A program made the translations under genes and the position numbers. This document shows positions 1 through 7,951 of a DNA stretch of 47,954 nucleotides, piece after piece. A model generated the notes under the pieces. It searched no databases. It was given only the letters and a program-made list of their open reading frames with translations, and was not told the origin of the DNA. Origin of the DNA: an uncultured Desulfovibrio sp. (GTDB taxonomy: Bacteria; Desulfobacterota; Desulfovibrionia; Desulfovibrionales; Desulfovibrionaceae); contig USBZ01000009.1 in the NCBI GenBank assembly GCA_900553065.1, positions 1 through 47,954 of the forward strand, read 5' to 3'. Positions within the stretch are counted from its first letter, which is position 1. Each line of letters begins with the position of its first letter.

Positions 1-493
1 GACTTTTTCATTAATATTCCGAAAATCCTTCCTTTATCCCGATGATTCCGCAAAGCGGAAGCAGAGGTCGGCCTCCGCAGGTAGGGCCAAAAGGACACAC
101 CTGCACAGTCGCGGCAGCCCGGAAAACTCCTGCCGGCTCTTCCGGCTTCCGCAAACCATCTCCCCGCCCCACCCCTGACGCCATACGACTATCCCCGCCC
201 CGCATCCGTACTCCCGTTCGCGCCGCAAGTCGATGGGGTTCGGTGGGATTGTCCCGACCTGTAGGGGAATCATTCCTCCCCCCGACGGGGCACAGGGCAG
301 CGCCTCGATGTCCGTAACTGTTCCTGTGCCCGCGCCTTTCCCTTTTCCCTTCCATCCACCTTGCCTTCTTCCGCCTTTCCCCCTCTTTCCCGCCCCTCTT
401 TTCCCTCATCTCCTCCCCGCCCCACAGGTCCCGCCTTTCCGCGAGAAAAGCGCATTTTTCACAGCATGGACAGAAGCTGCGCGGCGGACTAGT
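1..493. other. C-rich intergenic region, no gene seen
   Basis: This stretch lies upstream of the ABC importer. It is strongly C/T-rich on the plus strand, especially 310-425. The reading frames crossing it are low-complexity (Pro, Phe, Arg rich) and none has a ribosome binding site or recognisable domain. A dispersed element shared with the 37.5 kb intergenic region sits at about 211-307. No convincing promoter is visible. Confidence 0.6.
264..307. repeat. Dispersed intergenic element, copy 1
   Basis: The segment from GGGGAATCATTCC through GACGGGGCACAGGGCAG to CTCGA closely matches 37505-37547. The right-hand ~30 bases differ at only a few positions. A weaker matching block (ctcccg...gccgcaag) lies upstream of both copies, at about 212-230 and 37463-37487. 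Both copies fall between transcription units. The function is unknown. Confidence 0.45.
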
Positions 494-1258
494 ATGTCGG
501 CCATGCGCATAATAAAGTCCTTGTTTCTTCCGATTCTGGTTCTTCTTGTGTGGCAGGGGGTGACGGCTTCCGGCATGGTATCGCCGTATCTGCTGCCGGG
601 GCCGGGAAAAGTGCTGGAAACGGGGCTGTTCATGCTCCAAAGCGGAGCTCTGGCAGGCCACATAGGCGCGTCGCTGATGCGCATTGCGGCGGGATTCAGC
701 CTGAGCGTGGCGCTGGCGTTTCTTACGGCGGCCATGCTGTATCGCTGGAAAATTCTGGACGAACTTTTTCAGGGCTCCCTTTCCTTCATGCGCATGACGC
801 CGCCGCTTGCGCTGACGCCGCTTCTGATTCTGTGGCTCGGCATAGGCGACGCCACACAGATCGCCGTCATTGTTCTGGCCTCGTTCTTTCCCGTGTATCT
901 GAACACGCGGGACGGTCTGAGCCGTCTGGACGCCTCGTTCCGCGAGCTTGCGGCCAGCCTTCATCTTTCCCGCGCGCGGGTGGTGCTGTTCTTTCTTCTG
1001 CCCGCGGCCACGCCTTCGATCATCACGGGGCTGCGGCTGAGCTTCGGCTACAGCTGGCGGGCGCTCATTGCCGCGGAACTCATTGCGGCAAGCAGCGGCC
1101 TCGGCTACATGATCATGGACGCCGAACAGATGCAGCGCGCCGATGAAGTCATTGTGGGCATTCTGGTGATCGGCTTTCTGGGCTGGGCGCTGGACGCCGC
1201 CTTTTCCACCGTTTCCTCCGCGCTTCTGAAGCGCCGCTTTCCCGAGCTTGCCGCATGA
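494..1258 (+). CDS. ABC transporter permease, SsuC/TauC type
   Basis: Inner-membrane permease (254 aa) of a sulfonate/taurine/nitrate-type ABC importer. The sequence is a chain of hydrophobic segments. The cytoplasmic EAA-type loop is visible around FRELAASLHLSRARVVLF, followed by LPAATPSIITGLRLSFGYSW, the classic coupling region of the family. The open frame extends upstream to 233, but that extension is Pro/Phe low-complexity sequence. ATG at 494 starts just before the first membrane segment (ATG 503 is an alternative). No strong Shine-Dalgarno is visible. The stop overlaps the ATPase start (ATGA), so the two are translationally coupled. The exact substrate cannot be read from sequence; sulfonates are likely given the family and probable host. 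Confidence 0.85.
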   Translation: MSAMRIIKSLFLPILVLLVWQGVTASGMVSPYLLPGPGKVLETGLFMLQSGALAGHIGASLMRIAAGFSLSVALAFLTAAMLYRWKILDELFQGSLSFMRMTPPLALTPLLILWLGIGDATQIAVIVLASFFPVYLNTRDGLSRLDASFRELAASLHLSRARVVLFFLLPAATPSIITGLRLSFGYSWRALIAAELIAASSGLGYMIMDAEQMQRADEVIVGILVIGFLGWALDAAFSTVSSALLKRRFPELAA

Positions 1259-1971
1259 ATCCGACTCTTTCTTCCAACGGCGCGGGCGTTCGCCTGCTTG
1301 AAGGCATACGCAAGAGCTTCGGACGGCGGGAAGTTCTGTGCGGAACCGATCTTACGCTGGCTTCTCAGGGCATCACCTGCCTGCTCGGCGCTTCGGGCTG
1401 CGGCAAATCCACGCTGCTGCGCATCACCGCCGGACTGGAATGCCCCGATGCCGGAACCGTATCCGCCGGCCCTTCCGAATGCGCGATGGTCTTTCAGGAT
1501 CCCCGGCTGCTGCCGTGGCTCACCACGGGCGAAAATCTCCGTCTCGCCCTGCCCTCCGACTGCCCGGATGCCCTCGTCCGCATGAAGCAGGCCCTCGCCA
1601 TGGTGGAACTTTCTCCCGATCTTCTTTCCGCCATGCCCCGTGAACTTTCCGGCGGCATGGCTCAGCGCGTGGGCGTGGCGCGCGCCCTGCTGCGTTCGCC
1701 GCGCATCCTGCTCATGGACGAACCTTTCGCCTCCCTCGACGCCATTACAAGAGAACGACTCCAGACCATGCTGAAAAAGCTCATGGCCCGCTCGCTGTGC
1801 CTCTTCGTCACCCACGACATGGAAGAAGCCCTGCGCGTGGGAAGCCGTCTCTGCGTCATGGAACACGGCGTCATTTCGGAAAGCTTCGATCTTACCGAAG
1901 ACTCTGGCCCCGAACGGCGGGACTTCATCCGCCGCAACATTCTTACGCATCTGAATACTAAGGAGTTATAA
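1255..1971 (+). CDS. ABC transporter ATP-binding protein, SsuB/TauB type
   Basis: ATPase (238 aa) that powers the adjacent permease. Walker A is GASGCGKST, the Q-loop follows at VFQDPRLLPWL, the signature is LSGGMAQRVGVARAL, Walker B is ILLMDEPFASLD and the switch His is in LFVTHDMEEAL. All are intact, and the PRLLPW segment is typical of the nitrate/sulfonate/taurine ATPase subfamily. It overlaps the permease stop by four bases. The binding-protein gene begins six bases after its stop, behind an AAGGAGTTATAATT leader that lies in the 3' end of this gene. The three genes are therefore one operon in the order permease, ATPase, binding protein. Confidence 0.93.
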   Translation: MNPTLSSNGAGVRLLEGIRKSFGRREVLCGTDLTLASQGITCLLGASGCGKSTLLRITAGLECPDAGTVSAGPSECAMVFQDPRLLPWLTTGENLRLALPSDCPDALVRMKQALAMVELSPDLLSAMPRELSGGMAQRVGVARALLRSPRILLMDEPFASLDAITRERLQTMLKKLMARSLCLFVTHDMEEALRVGSRLCVMEHGVISESFDLTEDSGPERRDFIRRNILTHLNTKEL

Positions 1972-1976
1972 TTATT

Positions 1977-2918
1977 ATGAAGATGCCCAAATCCCTTCTG
2001 CTGGCCCTGTCCCTTTCCCTTTTCGCCGCACCTGCCTTCGCCGAAGAAGGCGCTCTCAACATCAGCTACGTCAAATCGCCGTTCAACCTTCAGATGATCG
2101 TCATGAAGGAAAAGCAGCTTCTGGAAAAGAAGCTGGAACCCAAAGGCATCAAGGTAAAATGGCATGAAATAGACTCCGGCGCCCAGCAGGCCACCGCCAT
2201 GGCTTCCGGCGACCTCGACGTGGGCGGCGTGCTCAATACCACCTCGGTGCAGATGGCCAACGCCGAAGGCAACCCCGTCATCATCGTGGCCGGCGCCTCC
2301 CGCCCCACCGACGTGTTCGCTCTCGTCGGTCAGGAAAACGGACCGAAAACCTTCGCCGACCTGCGCGGCAAAACCATCGCCGGACCCAAGGGTACCGTGC
2401 TCCATCAGCTTCTCGTGGCCGGTCTCGCCAAAGAAGGCATGACCATCAACGACGTGAAGTTCGTTCAGATGGGCATCCCGCAGGGCTTCTCCGCCCTCAT
2501 GGCAGGCAAGGTAGACGCCGCCCTCATCGCCGCCGGAGCTCTGGTCAAGGCCGAACAGGCAGGCAAGCCCATCATCTCCACCGCCTCCGGACTCGTGACC
2601 CCCATCCTCGCCATGTGCGCCAGCCAGAAGTTCATCGACGAACAGCCGGAACTGCTCAAGCTCGTCGTGGAAACCCAGGACGAAGCCTACGACTGGATCA
2701 TGGCCAACCATAAGGAAGCCATCGCCCTCGGCGCCAAGGAACAGGGCATCTCCGAAGCCGATGCCGAACGCCTCTACGCCTGGTCCCACTACAACAAGCG
2801 CCTCAATGAAAACGATGTCAAAAGCATCGATAACGATATGACCTTCCTCATCGAAAACGGCATGGCCCGCAACAAGGTCGAAGCCCGCAGCTTCATCCTT
2901 GATTCCGCCATGGAATAG
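1977..2918 (+). CDS. Periplasmic substrate-binding protein, SsuA/TauA (NMT1-like)
   Basis: Solute-binding component (313 aa) of the importer. Residues 1-22 form a Sec signal peptide ending in PAFA before EEG. The mature protein shows family features: an early SPFNLQMIVMKEK segment, the GDLDVGG motif, DLRGKTIAGPKGTV leading the second lobe, and a C-terminal helical region with DAERLY. An AAGGAG ribosome binding site precedes ATG 1977. Third-gene position in the operon and the strong binding site suit the higher dose needed for a binding protein. The ligand could be an alkanesulfonate, taurine or a related anion; I cannot separate these. Confidence 0.9.
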   Translation: MKMPKSLLLALSLSLFAAPAFAEEGALNISYVKSPFNLQMIVMKEKQLLEKKLEPKGIKVKWHEIDSGAQQATAMASGDLDVGGVLNTTSVQMANAEGNPVIIVAGASRPTDVFALVGQENGPKTFADLRGKTIAGPKGTVLHQLLVAGLAKEGMTINDVKFVQMGIPQGFSALMAGKVDAALIAAGALVKAEQAGKPIISTASGLVTPILAMCASQKFIDEQPELLKLVVETQDEAYDWIMANHKEAIALGAKEQGISEADAERLYAWSHYNKRLNENDVKSIDNDMTFLIENGMARNKVEARSFILDSAME

Positions 2919-2934
2919 GAAGATTTGTGATAGC

Positions 2935-2981
2935 GGGGGAAGGGGGAAACCCTTTTGACAAAGGGCTTTCCCCCTTCCCCC
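2935..2981. repeat. Long perfect-stem inverted repeat, terminator-like
   Basis: Left arm 2935-2955 (GGGGGAAGGGGGAAACCCTTT) pairs with right arm 2960-2981, with a TGAC loop and one unpaired C at 2966, giving about 21 base pairs. A C-rich tail and AAAACTTTTAATAAAAGGGGG (2982-3024) follow. It sits 16 bases after the binding-protein stop, so it may end that operon or protect the mRNA 3' end. It lacks a clean T-tract right after the stem. The small frame crossing it (2927-3127) encodes Pro/Gly/Phe low-complexity sequence and is not called. Confidence 0.7.
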
Positions 2982-3342
2982 GCACCCCCATCCCCTTTCC
3001 TAAAACTTTTAATAAAAGGGGGTCGTTTGTTATAAGGAGCATCGAGATTCGCACAGAGAGATTTATTCGAATATTGTGGAATCATTTCCTTATTCACGAA
3101 TGTCCGGAGAAAGTACGGCAGGAATAGGCAACTGTGGGCAGGCGCGGCAGCGCATGTCTGCATGAAAACGTCTGACGCCTTCTCCCGCTGCAACAACACT
3201 CCGACCCACAGAAAACTGCCACAAGAGAAAAACAAGAGAGAACTCGGAGGAGGCTATCTCCCGGATGCATTTCCGGGTATCAGACCCCGGCCCGGCTGCT
3301 CCGGAGAAATCTTCTCTTTCTGTTTATTTCTGCTTTGCCGAC

Positions 3343-3374
3343 AAAAAAAGCCCCGGAAGACCGGGGCCGTTTTT
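3343..3374. terminator. Bidirectional intrinsic terminator
   Basis: Stem GCCCCGG (3350-3356), AAGA loop, CCGGGGC (3361-3367), flanked by an A-tract on the left and a T-tract on the right. It can terminate both the ABC operon (+) and yedF (-), which converge here. Confidence 0.85.
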
Positions 3375-3411
3375 CCTTCAGCCAGCACGCGACCGGAAGG
3401 ATGTTCCGACG

Positions 3412-4026
3412 TCAGACGCGGATGACCTTGTCGGCAAGATCAAGGCTCGTGACGATGTCCAGCATATTGGTGGTCTCGCCCACCTGCTTTTCTTCCAGCA
3501 GGTGATAGTAGTCGAGGCAGGTGCCGCAGACCAGAAGACTCACGCCGCTCTGCTCCAGCTTCTTCAGAGCCTCAAGGCAGGGACCGGGCGTGGAGGCGAG
3601 GCGTACGCCGCCGTTCACCATGACGATGCGCCACAAATTGGTTCCCATTTCCGGAAGCGTGGCAAGAAAATTCGCCATGAGGCGACCGCCGAGCTCATCG
3701 CTGCCGCTGCCCACGGTATCGGAGCTGAGAAAGATCAGCGTACGGCAGGGCTTTTCCTGATCGTCGTTTCCTGCGGATGCGATCACGTCCTCCGCAGCGG
3801 CACAGGATACGCCGGCTCTGTGCGCGGTCACGGCCCACAGTTTCTCTTCGCGCTTTTCCACCTGCGGCGCGTATCCGCTTTTCGCCAGAAGACGGCTCAC
3901 ATTTTCCGAAGCCGGAGCGTTGTCCACCAGCACTTCCACATCCTCAGGGTTGTGCTCCAGAAGAGCACGGGTACGAATGACCGGTTCCGGGCACACCAGC
4001 CCGCGGCAATCCAGCATTTCAGCCAT
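3412..4026 (-). CDS. yedF: Selenium-metabolism sulfurtransferase-like protein YedF
   Basis: Two-domain protein (204 aa). The N-terminal TusA/SirA-like domain has MLDCRGLVCPEPV, with the conserved CPxP cysteine at residue 12. The C-terminal DsrE-like domain contains VMVNGGVRLAS and LLVCGTCLDYY. This architecture is the YedF family, whose occurrence in bacteria tracks with selenium utilisation; the biochemical role is not settled. The start at 4026 is preceded by AAGGAGAAACGTT; an upstream in-frame ATG (4047) lacks this. It is monocistronic and ends in the shared terminator. Its presence supports reading two in-frame UGA codons in this window as possible selenocysteine. Confidence 0.9.
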   Translation of the reverse strand: MAEMLDCRGLVCPEPVIRTRALLEHNPEDVEVLVDNAPASENVSRLLAKSGYAPQVEKREEKLWAVTAHRAGVSCAAAEDVIASAGNDDQEKPCRTLIFLSSDTVGSGSDELGGRLMANFLATLPEMGTNLWRIVMVNGGVRLASTPGPCLEALKKLEQSGVSLLVCGTCLDYYHLLEEKQVGETTNMLDIVTSLDLADKVIRV

Positions 4027-4393
4027 AACGTTTCTCCTTGTTTCCATTCAGAAACCGATGATGCCGAAGCCTCTTCCGGCAGAGCCGGTCCTTCCCGAAG
4101 CACACGCAGCAGAACCTCTCGGACTCGCGTGCACGACGGCGTTCTTCGACATGCAGCCTTTATGACGGCGGCCGGCGCTCCTTGACTCGGACAACGTGAA
4201 ATCCGTCCGCTCCATCGTGAAAAGAGGTAACGGCTTTTCTTCCGAGTGGCAAGAATACCGCCGCCTTTACTTCACCTTCCCGCGCTGCTATTCTCATTCG
4301 ATCCGTTTGTCCGTCTTGCTTCGGAACATCAGAAACCGGATGCCGGACCACTTTCAAAAGATTTCTTCAAAACACGCTTGCGCAGGAAGAACC
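4027..4393. other. Divergent intergenic region yedF / hldE
   Basis: Non-coding region between divergently transcribed yedF and hldE. The open frame of hldE extends back to 4196, but those residues do not belong to the kinase family, and GCAGGAAGA before ATG 4394 is the better start signal. I see no clear promoter hexamers or operator. Confidence 0.5.
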
Positions 4394-5866
4394 ATGCTGC
4401 TTTCTACCATTGTCAAGGCATACAGAAACATCAGAGTACTGTGCATCGGCGACGTGATGCTCGATCATTTTCTCTACGGCAAAGTGGAACGCATTTCTCC
4501 CGAAGCACCCGTGCCCGTGTTCAACTTCCAGAGCGAAAAGAAAATGCTCGGCGGCGCGGGCAACGTGGTGGCCAACCTGCACAGTCTCGGCTGCACGGCC
4601 GACATTCTCTGCCTCGTCGGCGACGATGCCGCAGGACGGGAGGTGAAGGAACTTCTGGAAAAGGTCTGCGGACACGTCTGCGCCATCACGGTGCCGGGAT
4701 TTCCCACCATTGAGAAAACCCGCGTCATTGCGGGCAACAGTCACCTGTTGCGCATCGACAACGAACGCCGCTTTCAGTGCGACGACGGCATTCTGGACAC
4801 GGAACTCGACGAACGCGTGAAAGAGGCGGACATTGTTCTGCTTTCCGACTATGCCAAGGGTCTGCTGTCCGCGGAGCGCTGCCGGAGCATCATTGCCGCA
4901 TGCCTCAGGCAGAACCGGCCCGTCATCATCGATCCCAAGGGCGACGACTACTCGAAGTACGCCGGAGCCACCGTGGTCAAACCCAATCTCAAGGAATTCA
5001 ATCAGGCCACGGGTCTGTCCTGCCGTCCTGCGGATCCCGACTTCGAGGACAGGCTCCGTGAAGGAGCGTCTGCGCTCTTTGAAAGGCACGGCATTCAGAA
5101 TCTGCTCGTCACGCTCAGCGAGTACGGCATGGCCTTCGTTTCCGCCAGACAGCCGGACAGCGTGTTCCGCATTCCCACGGAAGCGCGCGAAGTGTTCGAC
5201 GTGTCCGGCGCAGGCGACACCTCGCTGGCTGCCTTCGGTGCGTCGCTGGCCGCCGGAGCGGACATTGAAGACGCCATGAAGCTTGCCAACATTGCTTCCG
5301 GCATAGCCGTGGGCAAGCTCGGAACCTCCTGCGTCACGGCGCAGGAAATTCTCGACGCGCTCTCCAGACGCCGCAGTTCCGGCGGTCTGGGCTGGAAGCA
5401 GAAGAACAAGATCGTGAGCCGTCACGAAGCGGCGACCATTGCCGCCCAGTGCCGTGAACAGGGAAAAAAGGTAGGCTTCACCAACGGCTGCTTCGACCTG
5501 CTGCATCAGGGGCATCTTCATTCGCTCATGCAGGCCCGGCAGCAGTGCGACGTACTTATGGTGGGCCTGAATACCGACGATTCCATCAAAAGACTCAAAG
5601 GCCCGTCCCGCCCCGTGCAGGATGAAAAGACCCGCGCGCTCCTGCTGGCCTCGCTGGAATTCGTGGACTTCGTGGTCATGTTCGACGATGATACCGCGCT
5701 GCCTCTTGTGGATGCCATTCGTCCTGATCTCATTCTGAAGGAAGGCTACACCATCGACCGCTGGCCAGAGGCGCAGTTTGTGGAAAGCTACGGCGGCAAG
5801 GCCGTTACCCTTTCCCGGCTTGACGGCTACTCCACCACGCAGACTATCCAGAGAATGAAGTCCTGA
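4394..5866 (+). CDS. hldE: Bifunctional heptose 7-phosphate kinase / heptose 1-phosphate adenylyltransferase
   Basis: Makes ADP-heptose precursor for the lipopolysaccharide inner core (490 aa, normal length). The N-terminal ribokinase-type domain runs from VLCIGDVMLDHFLYG through PEAPVPV and GGAGNVVANL to the catalytic-base motif DVSGAGDTS near residue 270. The C-terminal cytidylyltransferase-like domain begins around residue 355 and contains GFTNGCFDLLHQGH with the HxGH nucleotide-binding motif, then LNTDDSIKRLKG. Both activities appear intact. In the pathway the kinase acts on heptose 7-phosphate and the transferase on heptose 1-phosphate after GmhB. It is monocistronic with its own terminator. 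ADP-heptose is also a known host innate signal (established for the pathway, not shown here). Confidence 0.95.
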   Translation: MLLSTIVKAYRNIRVLCIGDVMLDHFLYGKVERISPEAPVPVFNFQSEKKMLGGAGNVVANLHSLGCTADILCLVGDDAAGREVKELLEKVCGHVCAITVPGFPTIEKTRVIAGNSHLLRIDNERRFQCDDGILDTELDERVKEADIVLLSDYAKGLLSAERCRSIIAACLRQNRPVIIDPKGDDYSKYAGATVVKPNLKEFNQATGLSCRPADPDFEDRLREGASALFERHGIQNLLVTLSEYGMAFVSARQPDSVFRIPTEAREVFDVSGAGDTSLAAFGASLAAGADIEDAMKLANIASGIAVGKLGTSCVTAQEILDALSRRRSSGGLGWKQKNKIVSRHEAATIAAQCREQGKKVGFTNGCFDLLHQGHLHSLMQARQQCDVLMVGLNTDDSIKRLKGPSRPVQDEKTRALLLASLEFVDFVVMFDDDTALPLVDAIRPDLILKEGYTIDRWPEAQFVESYGGKAVTLSRLDGYSTTQTIQRMKS

Positions 5867-5895
5867 TTGCAGGAACAGCACCTGAACTCATAAGC

Positions 5896-5927
5896 GAAAC
5901 GGCATCCCGAAGGATGCCGTTTCTTTT
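5896..5927 (+). terminator. Intrinsic terminator of hldE
   Basis: GAAACGGCATCC (5896-5907), CGAA loop, GGATGCCGTTTC (5912-5923), then TTTT. It is a perfect 12-bp stem and also palindromic enough to end the minus-strand effector gene that converges on it. Confidence 0.9.
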
Positions 5928-5994
5928 GGCATGATCATACGCTCCGGCATGCGGAGAAATCCCCTGTCATGCTCTGACGGCGTGCTCTGCCGCC

Positions 5995-7467
5995 CTACTC
6001 GTCGGGATATTCAAAAACCTGCAGACGGCTGTCGCCGACCGTATTTATGTCGACATACTCCTCGGCGCCGGGATCCAAAGAGTTGCGGACGATCAGTCTG
6101 TCGCCCTCCACGCCGACCACGGCCGTGTAGTGCACCCCGGAATACAGAAGCACCATCTGCCCCGCATCAAGAAAACTCTGTATGATTTCAGGGCTCCAGT
6201 CCTTTACTCTATCCTGCGACTGCACCTTCATGCCGAACATCCGCGCCACAACCAGAGCATCCCCGAGTCTGCCCTCTTGCCAGTCGGAATCTACGTCCGC
6301 TCCGTGTACCTGATAGGCGGCTCCGAGAGAATGCTCAAGAGGCGAAAAACTCCTATTCGTTTCATTCGGACTGCGGAACGACTGCCCGCCTATGGTCATT
6401 CTGCCGTCGCTGCCGAGCGAATCGGCCAGAATGCGTCTGCCCCTTTCCGAAGTCATCATGCTGTTCAGCACGCTGATCATGAAGCAGGTATTCTGTCCCT
6501 GAATCATAAGAGTGTCCGGACGGATGTCCTGAGCGGTCAGTGTGTGGGTTCTATGCAGGGAGGCGGAACGGGGCGTCGGTTCCGGAGGAAGTGCCGGCTT
6601 CTCATTGCCGGAAAGCCCTTTCACAAAGTCGGTCACGGTCTGCTTCAGCAGGTTCGGATTCCGGTCGATCTCCTCTCTCAGGCCGGGCATGAATGCCTGC
6701 ATTTCGTTACAGACATAGAGAAGCAGCGTCTTTCTTTCCTCCTCGCTCTTCTGCGGAAACTTCCCGCGCAGCAGAGTTTCGGCCGTCGTTCGGATTTCCT
6801 CTTCTTCCCGCTTTTCCTTTTCCGAAATTCCGACGCCTGCAGACGTATCCGAAACAGACGAAGCGCCCGTTCCCTTCGGATCAGTCTGTCCGACGATATC
6901 ATCGATCACGCCGAACACAATTTCACGCAGTACGCTTCTGTTGACGCCGCCGGAAACGTCCGCATCATGAAGAAAGCTCTGCATGCGCTCGGAAACTGCC
7001 AGTGAACACAGGTTCCGCACCTCTTCTCCAAGATCCGGATACAATCGCGCGATTTCCGATTCGGCCATTTCGTGTACTTCCGCCATAAGCGCCATATTCT
7101 GCCCCGCGCCCGCCGCCGGAGCATTCCCTGTGCGCACGGGTTCAGAAGCGGAAGACTGGGCAGAAGTATTCCCCGTCGCCCCGGAGAGGGGCCGGGACGA
7201 AGCCGCCGAGGGACGGGCAAGCGGCGTCCGGGCAGCATTGATGACCGTTCCCTGCAGAAGCACGTTGTCCATCGCCGCCTGCAGGGCCGCCTGACGGTTC
7301 TCTATGGCCGCACGCCCCGACGGAGTCAGGGAGCGAAAAGCATCCTTGATCTTCTCAAGAAGATGCATGAAGGAACTCTGTGTTTCCAGCTGTCCCTGAC
7401 GGTTCAGGGTGAAGTGCCGCCCCTCTGCCCGATACTGCTGCAGCTGATCGCTGGTCGTAATGCGCAT
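5995..7467 (-). CDS. Putative type III secreted effector, papain-like cysteine protease
   Basis: Protein of 490 aa without signal peptide. I do not recognise a named family. Its C-terminal ~170 residues read as a papain-like fold: QGQNTCFMISVLNSM with candidate nucleophile C328 and oxyanion-hole Gln just before it, YSGVHYTAVVG with H446, and VRNSLDP with N462/D465 as third member. Order and spacing fit a Cys-His-Asn/Asp protease or related transferase. Residues 1-70 are a polar, helical leader; 80-125 is an Ala/Ser/Pro linker. Two similar ~60-residue helical segments lie at 135-194 and 229-288. The gene follows a CesT-like chaperone by 13 bases and has GGAGGAGAAAC before its ATG. Effector status is inferred from chaperone linkage, missing signal peptide and modular architecture. 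Confidence 0.65.
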   Translation of the reverse strand: MRITTSDQLQQYRAEGRHFTLNRQGQLETQSSFMHLLEKIKDAFRSLTPSGRAAIENRQAALQAAMDNVLLQGTVINAARTPLARPSAASSRPLSGATGNTSAQSSASEPVRTGNAPAAGAGQNMALMAEVHEMAESEIARLYPDLGEEVRNLCSLAVSERMQSFLHDADVSGGVNRSVLREIVFGVIDDIVGQTDPKGTGASSVSDTSAGVGISEKEKREEEEIRTTAETLLRGKFPQKSEEERKTLLLYVCNEMQAFMPGLREEIDRNPNLLKQTVTDFVKGLSGNEKPALPPEPTPRSASLHRTHTLTAQDIRPDTLMIQGQNTCFMISVLNSMMTSERGRRILADSLGSDGRMTIGGQSFRSPNETNRSFSPLEHSLGAAYQVHGADVDSDWQEGRLGDALVVARMFGMKVQSQDRVKDWSPEIIQSFLDAGQMVLLYSGVHYTAVVGVEGDRLIVRNSLDPGAEEYVDINTVGDSRLQVFEYPDE

Positions 7468-7480
7468 GTTTCTCCTCCGT

Positions 7481-7951
7481 TCAGACTTTTAAGGAATGCA
7501 TGAGGATGTCGTCCCCCGGAATACTTTGCGTTTCCGGAGGGGATGGCCGCCAGGCATCCAGTCGGAGCATCCAGTCCGCGGATACGGCGAGAAGATTGTT
7601 CACAAGGCAGGAAAATCCCTCGTTATCCAGATGCCGGGCATCCCAGGCGATCTGCACGGTGACCATCTGCTGTTCTTCATCCACACCAAGCGTAAAGCCG
7701 AAGGTGTCGCGGAAAAGATTATTGGCGGAAAGAAGCTTCAGACAGAATTCCTCGCGTTCCCGGCAGTCTCCGACAGGAAGCAGCGCCACACCCGTCTGAA
7801 AAAGCAGCATGCCCGAGCTTTCCACAATGCCTATGTTCACCGTTATGCCCTCTATGGAAAGAACAGCCCGGCAGCTTCCTTCCTTCATCTCGCAGGAACA
7901 GCCCGCGGCAGCGGCATAAGCTGTAGTCAGTTCATACAGAATTCTGCGCAT
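7481..7951 (-). CDS. CesT/Tir-family type III secretion chaperone
   Basis: Small acidic cytoplasmic protein (156 aa) of the CesT/SycE-like fold. Visible family features are LLSANNLFRDTFGFTLGVDEE, followed by a VTVQIAWDARHLDNEGF strand-helix and a C-terminal NNLLAVSADWMLRLD helix. Such chaperones dimerise, bind the N-terminal segment of a cognate effector and deliver it to the type III ATPase. The likely start is ATG 7951, preceded by GGGGAG at a 5-base spacing; the open frame to 7999 adds unrelated residues. It is the first gene of a two-gene unit with the effector, so the pair is probably cognate. No secretion-apparatus genes are in the window. Confidence 0.75.
   Translation of the reverse strand: MRRILYELTTAYAAAAGCSCEMKEGSCRAVLSIEGITVNIGIVESSGMLLFQTGVALLPVGDCREREEFCLKLLSANNLFRDTFGFTLGVDEEQQMVTVQIAWDARHLDNEGFSCLVNNLLAVSADWMLRLDAWRPSPPETQSIPGDDILMHSLKV

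Noticed and set aside
2927..3127. 66-codon plus-strand frame after the ABC operon
   Set aside because: It is the translation of the long G/C hairpin and its C-rich tail, with no ribosome binding site and low-complexity residues.
3162..3425. 87-codon plus-strand frame before yedF
   Set aside because: It runs through the bidirectional terminator and into the yedF 3' end; no domain is recognisable.
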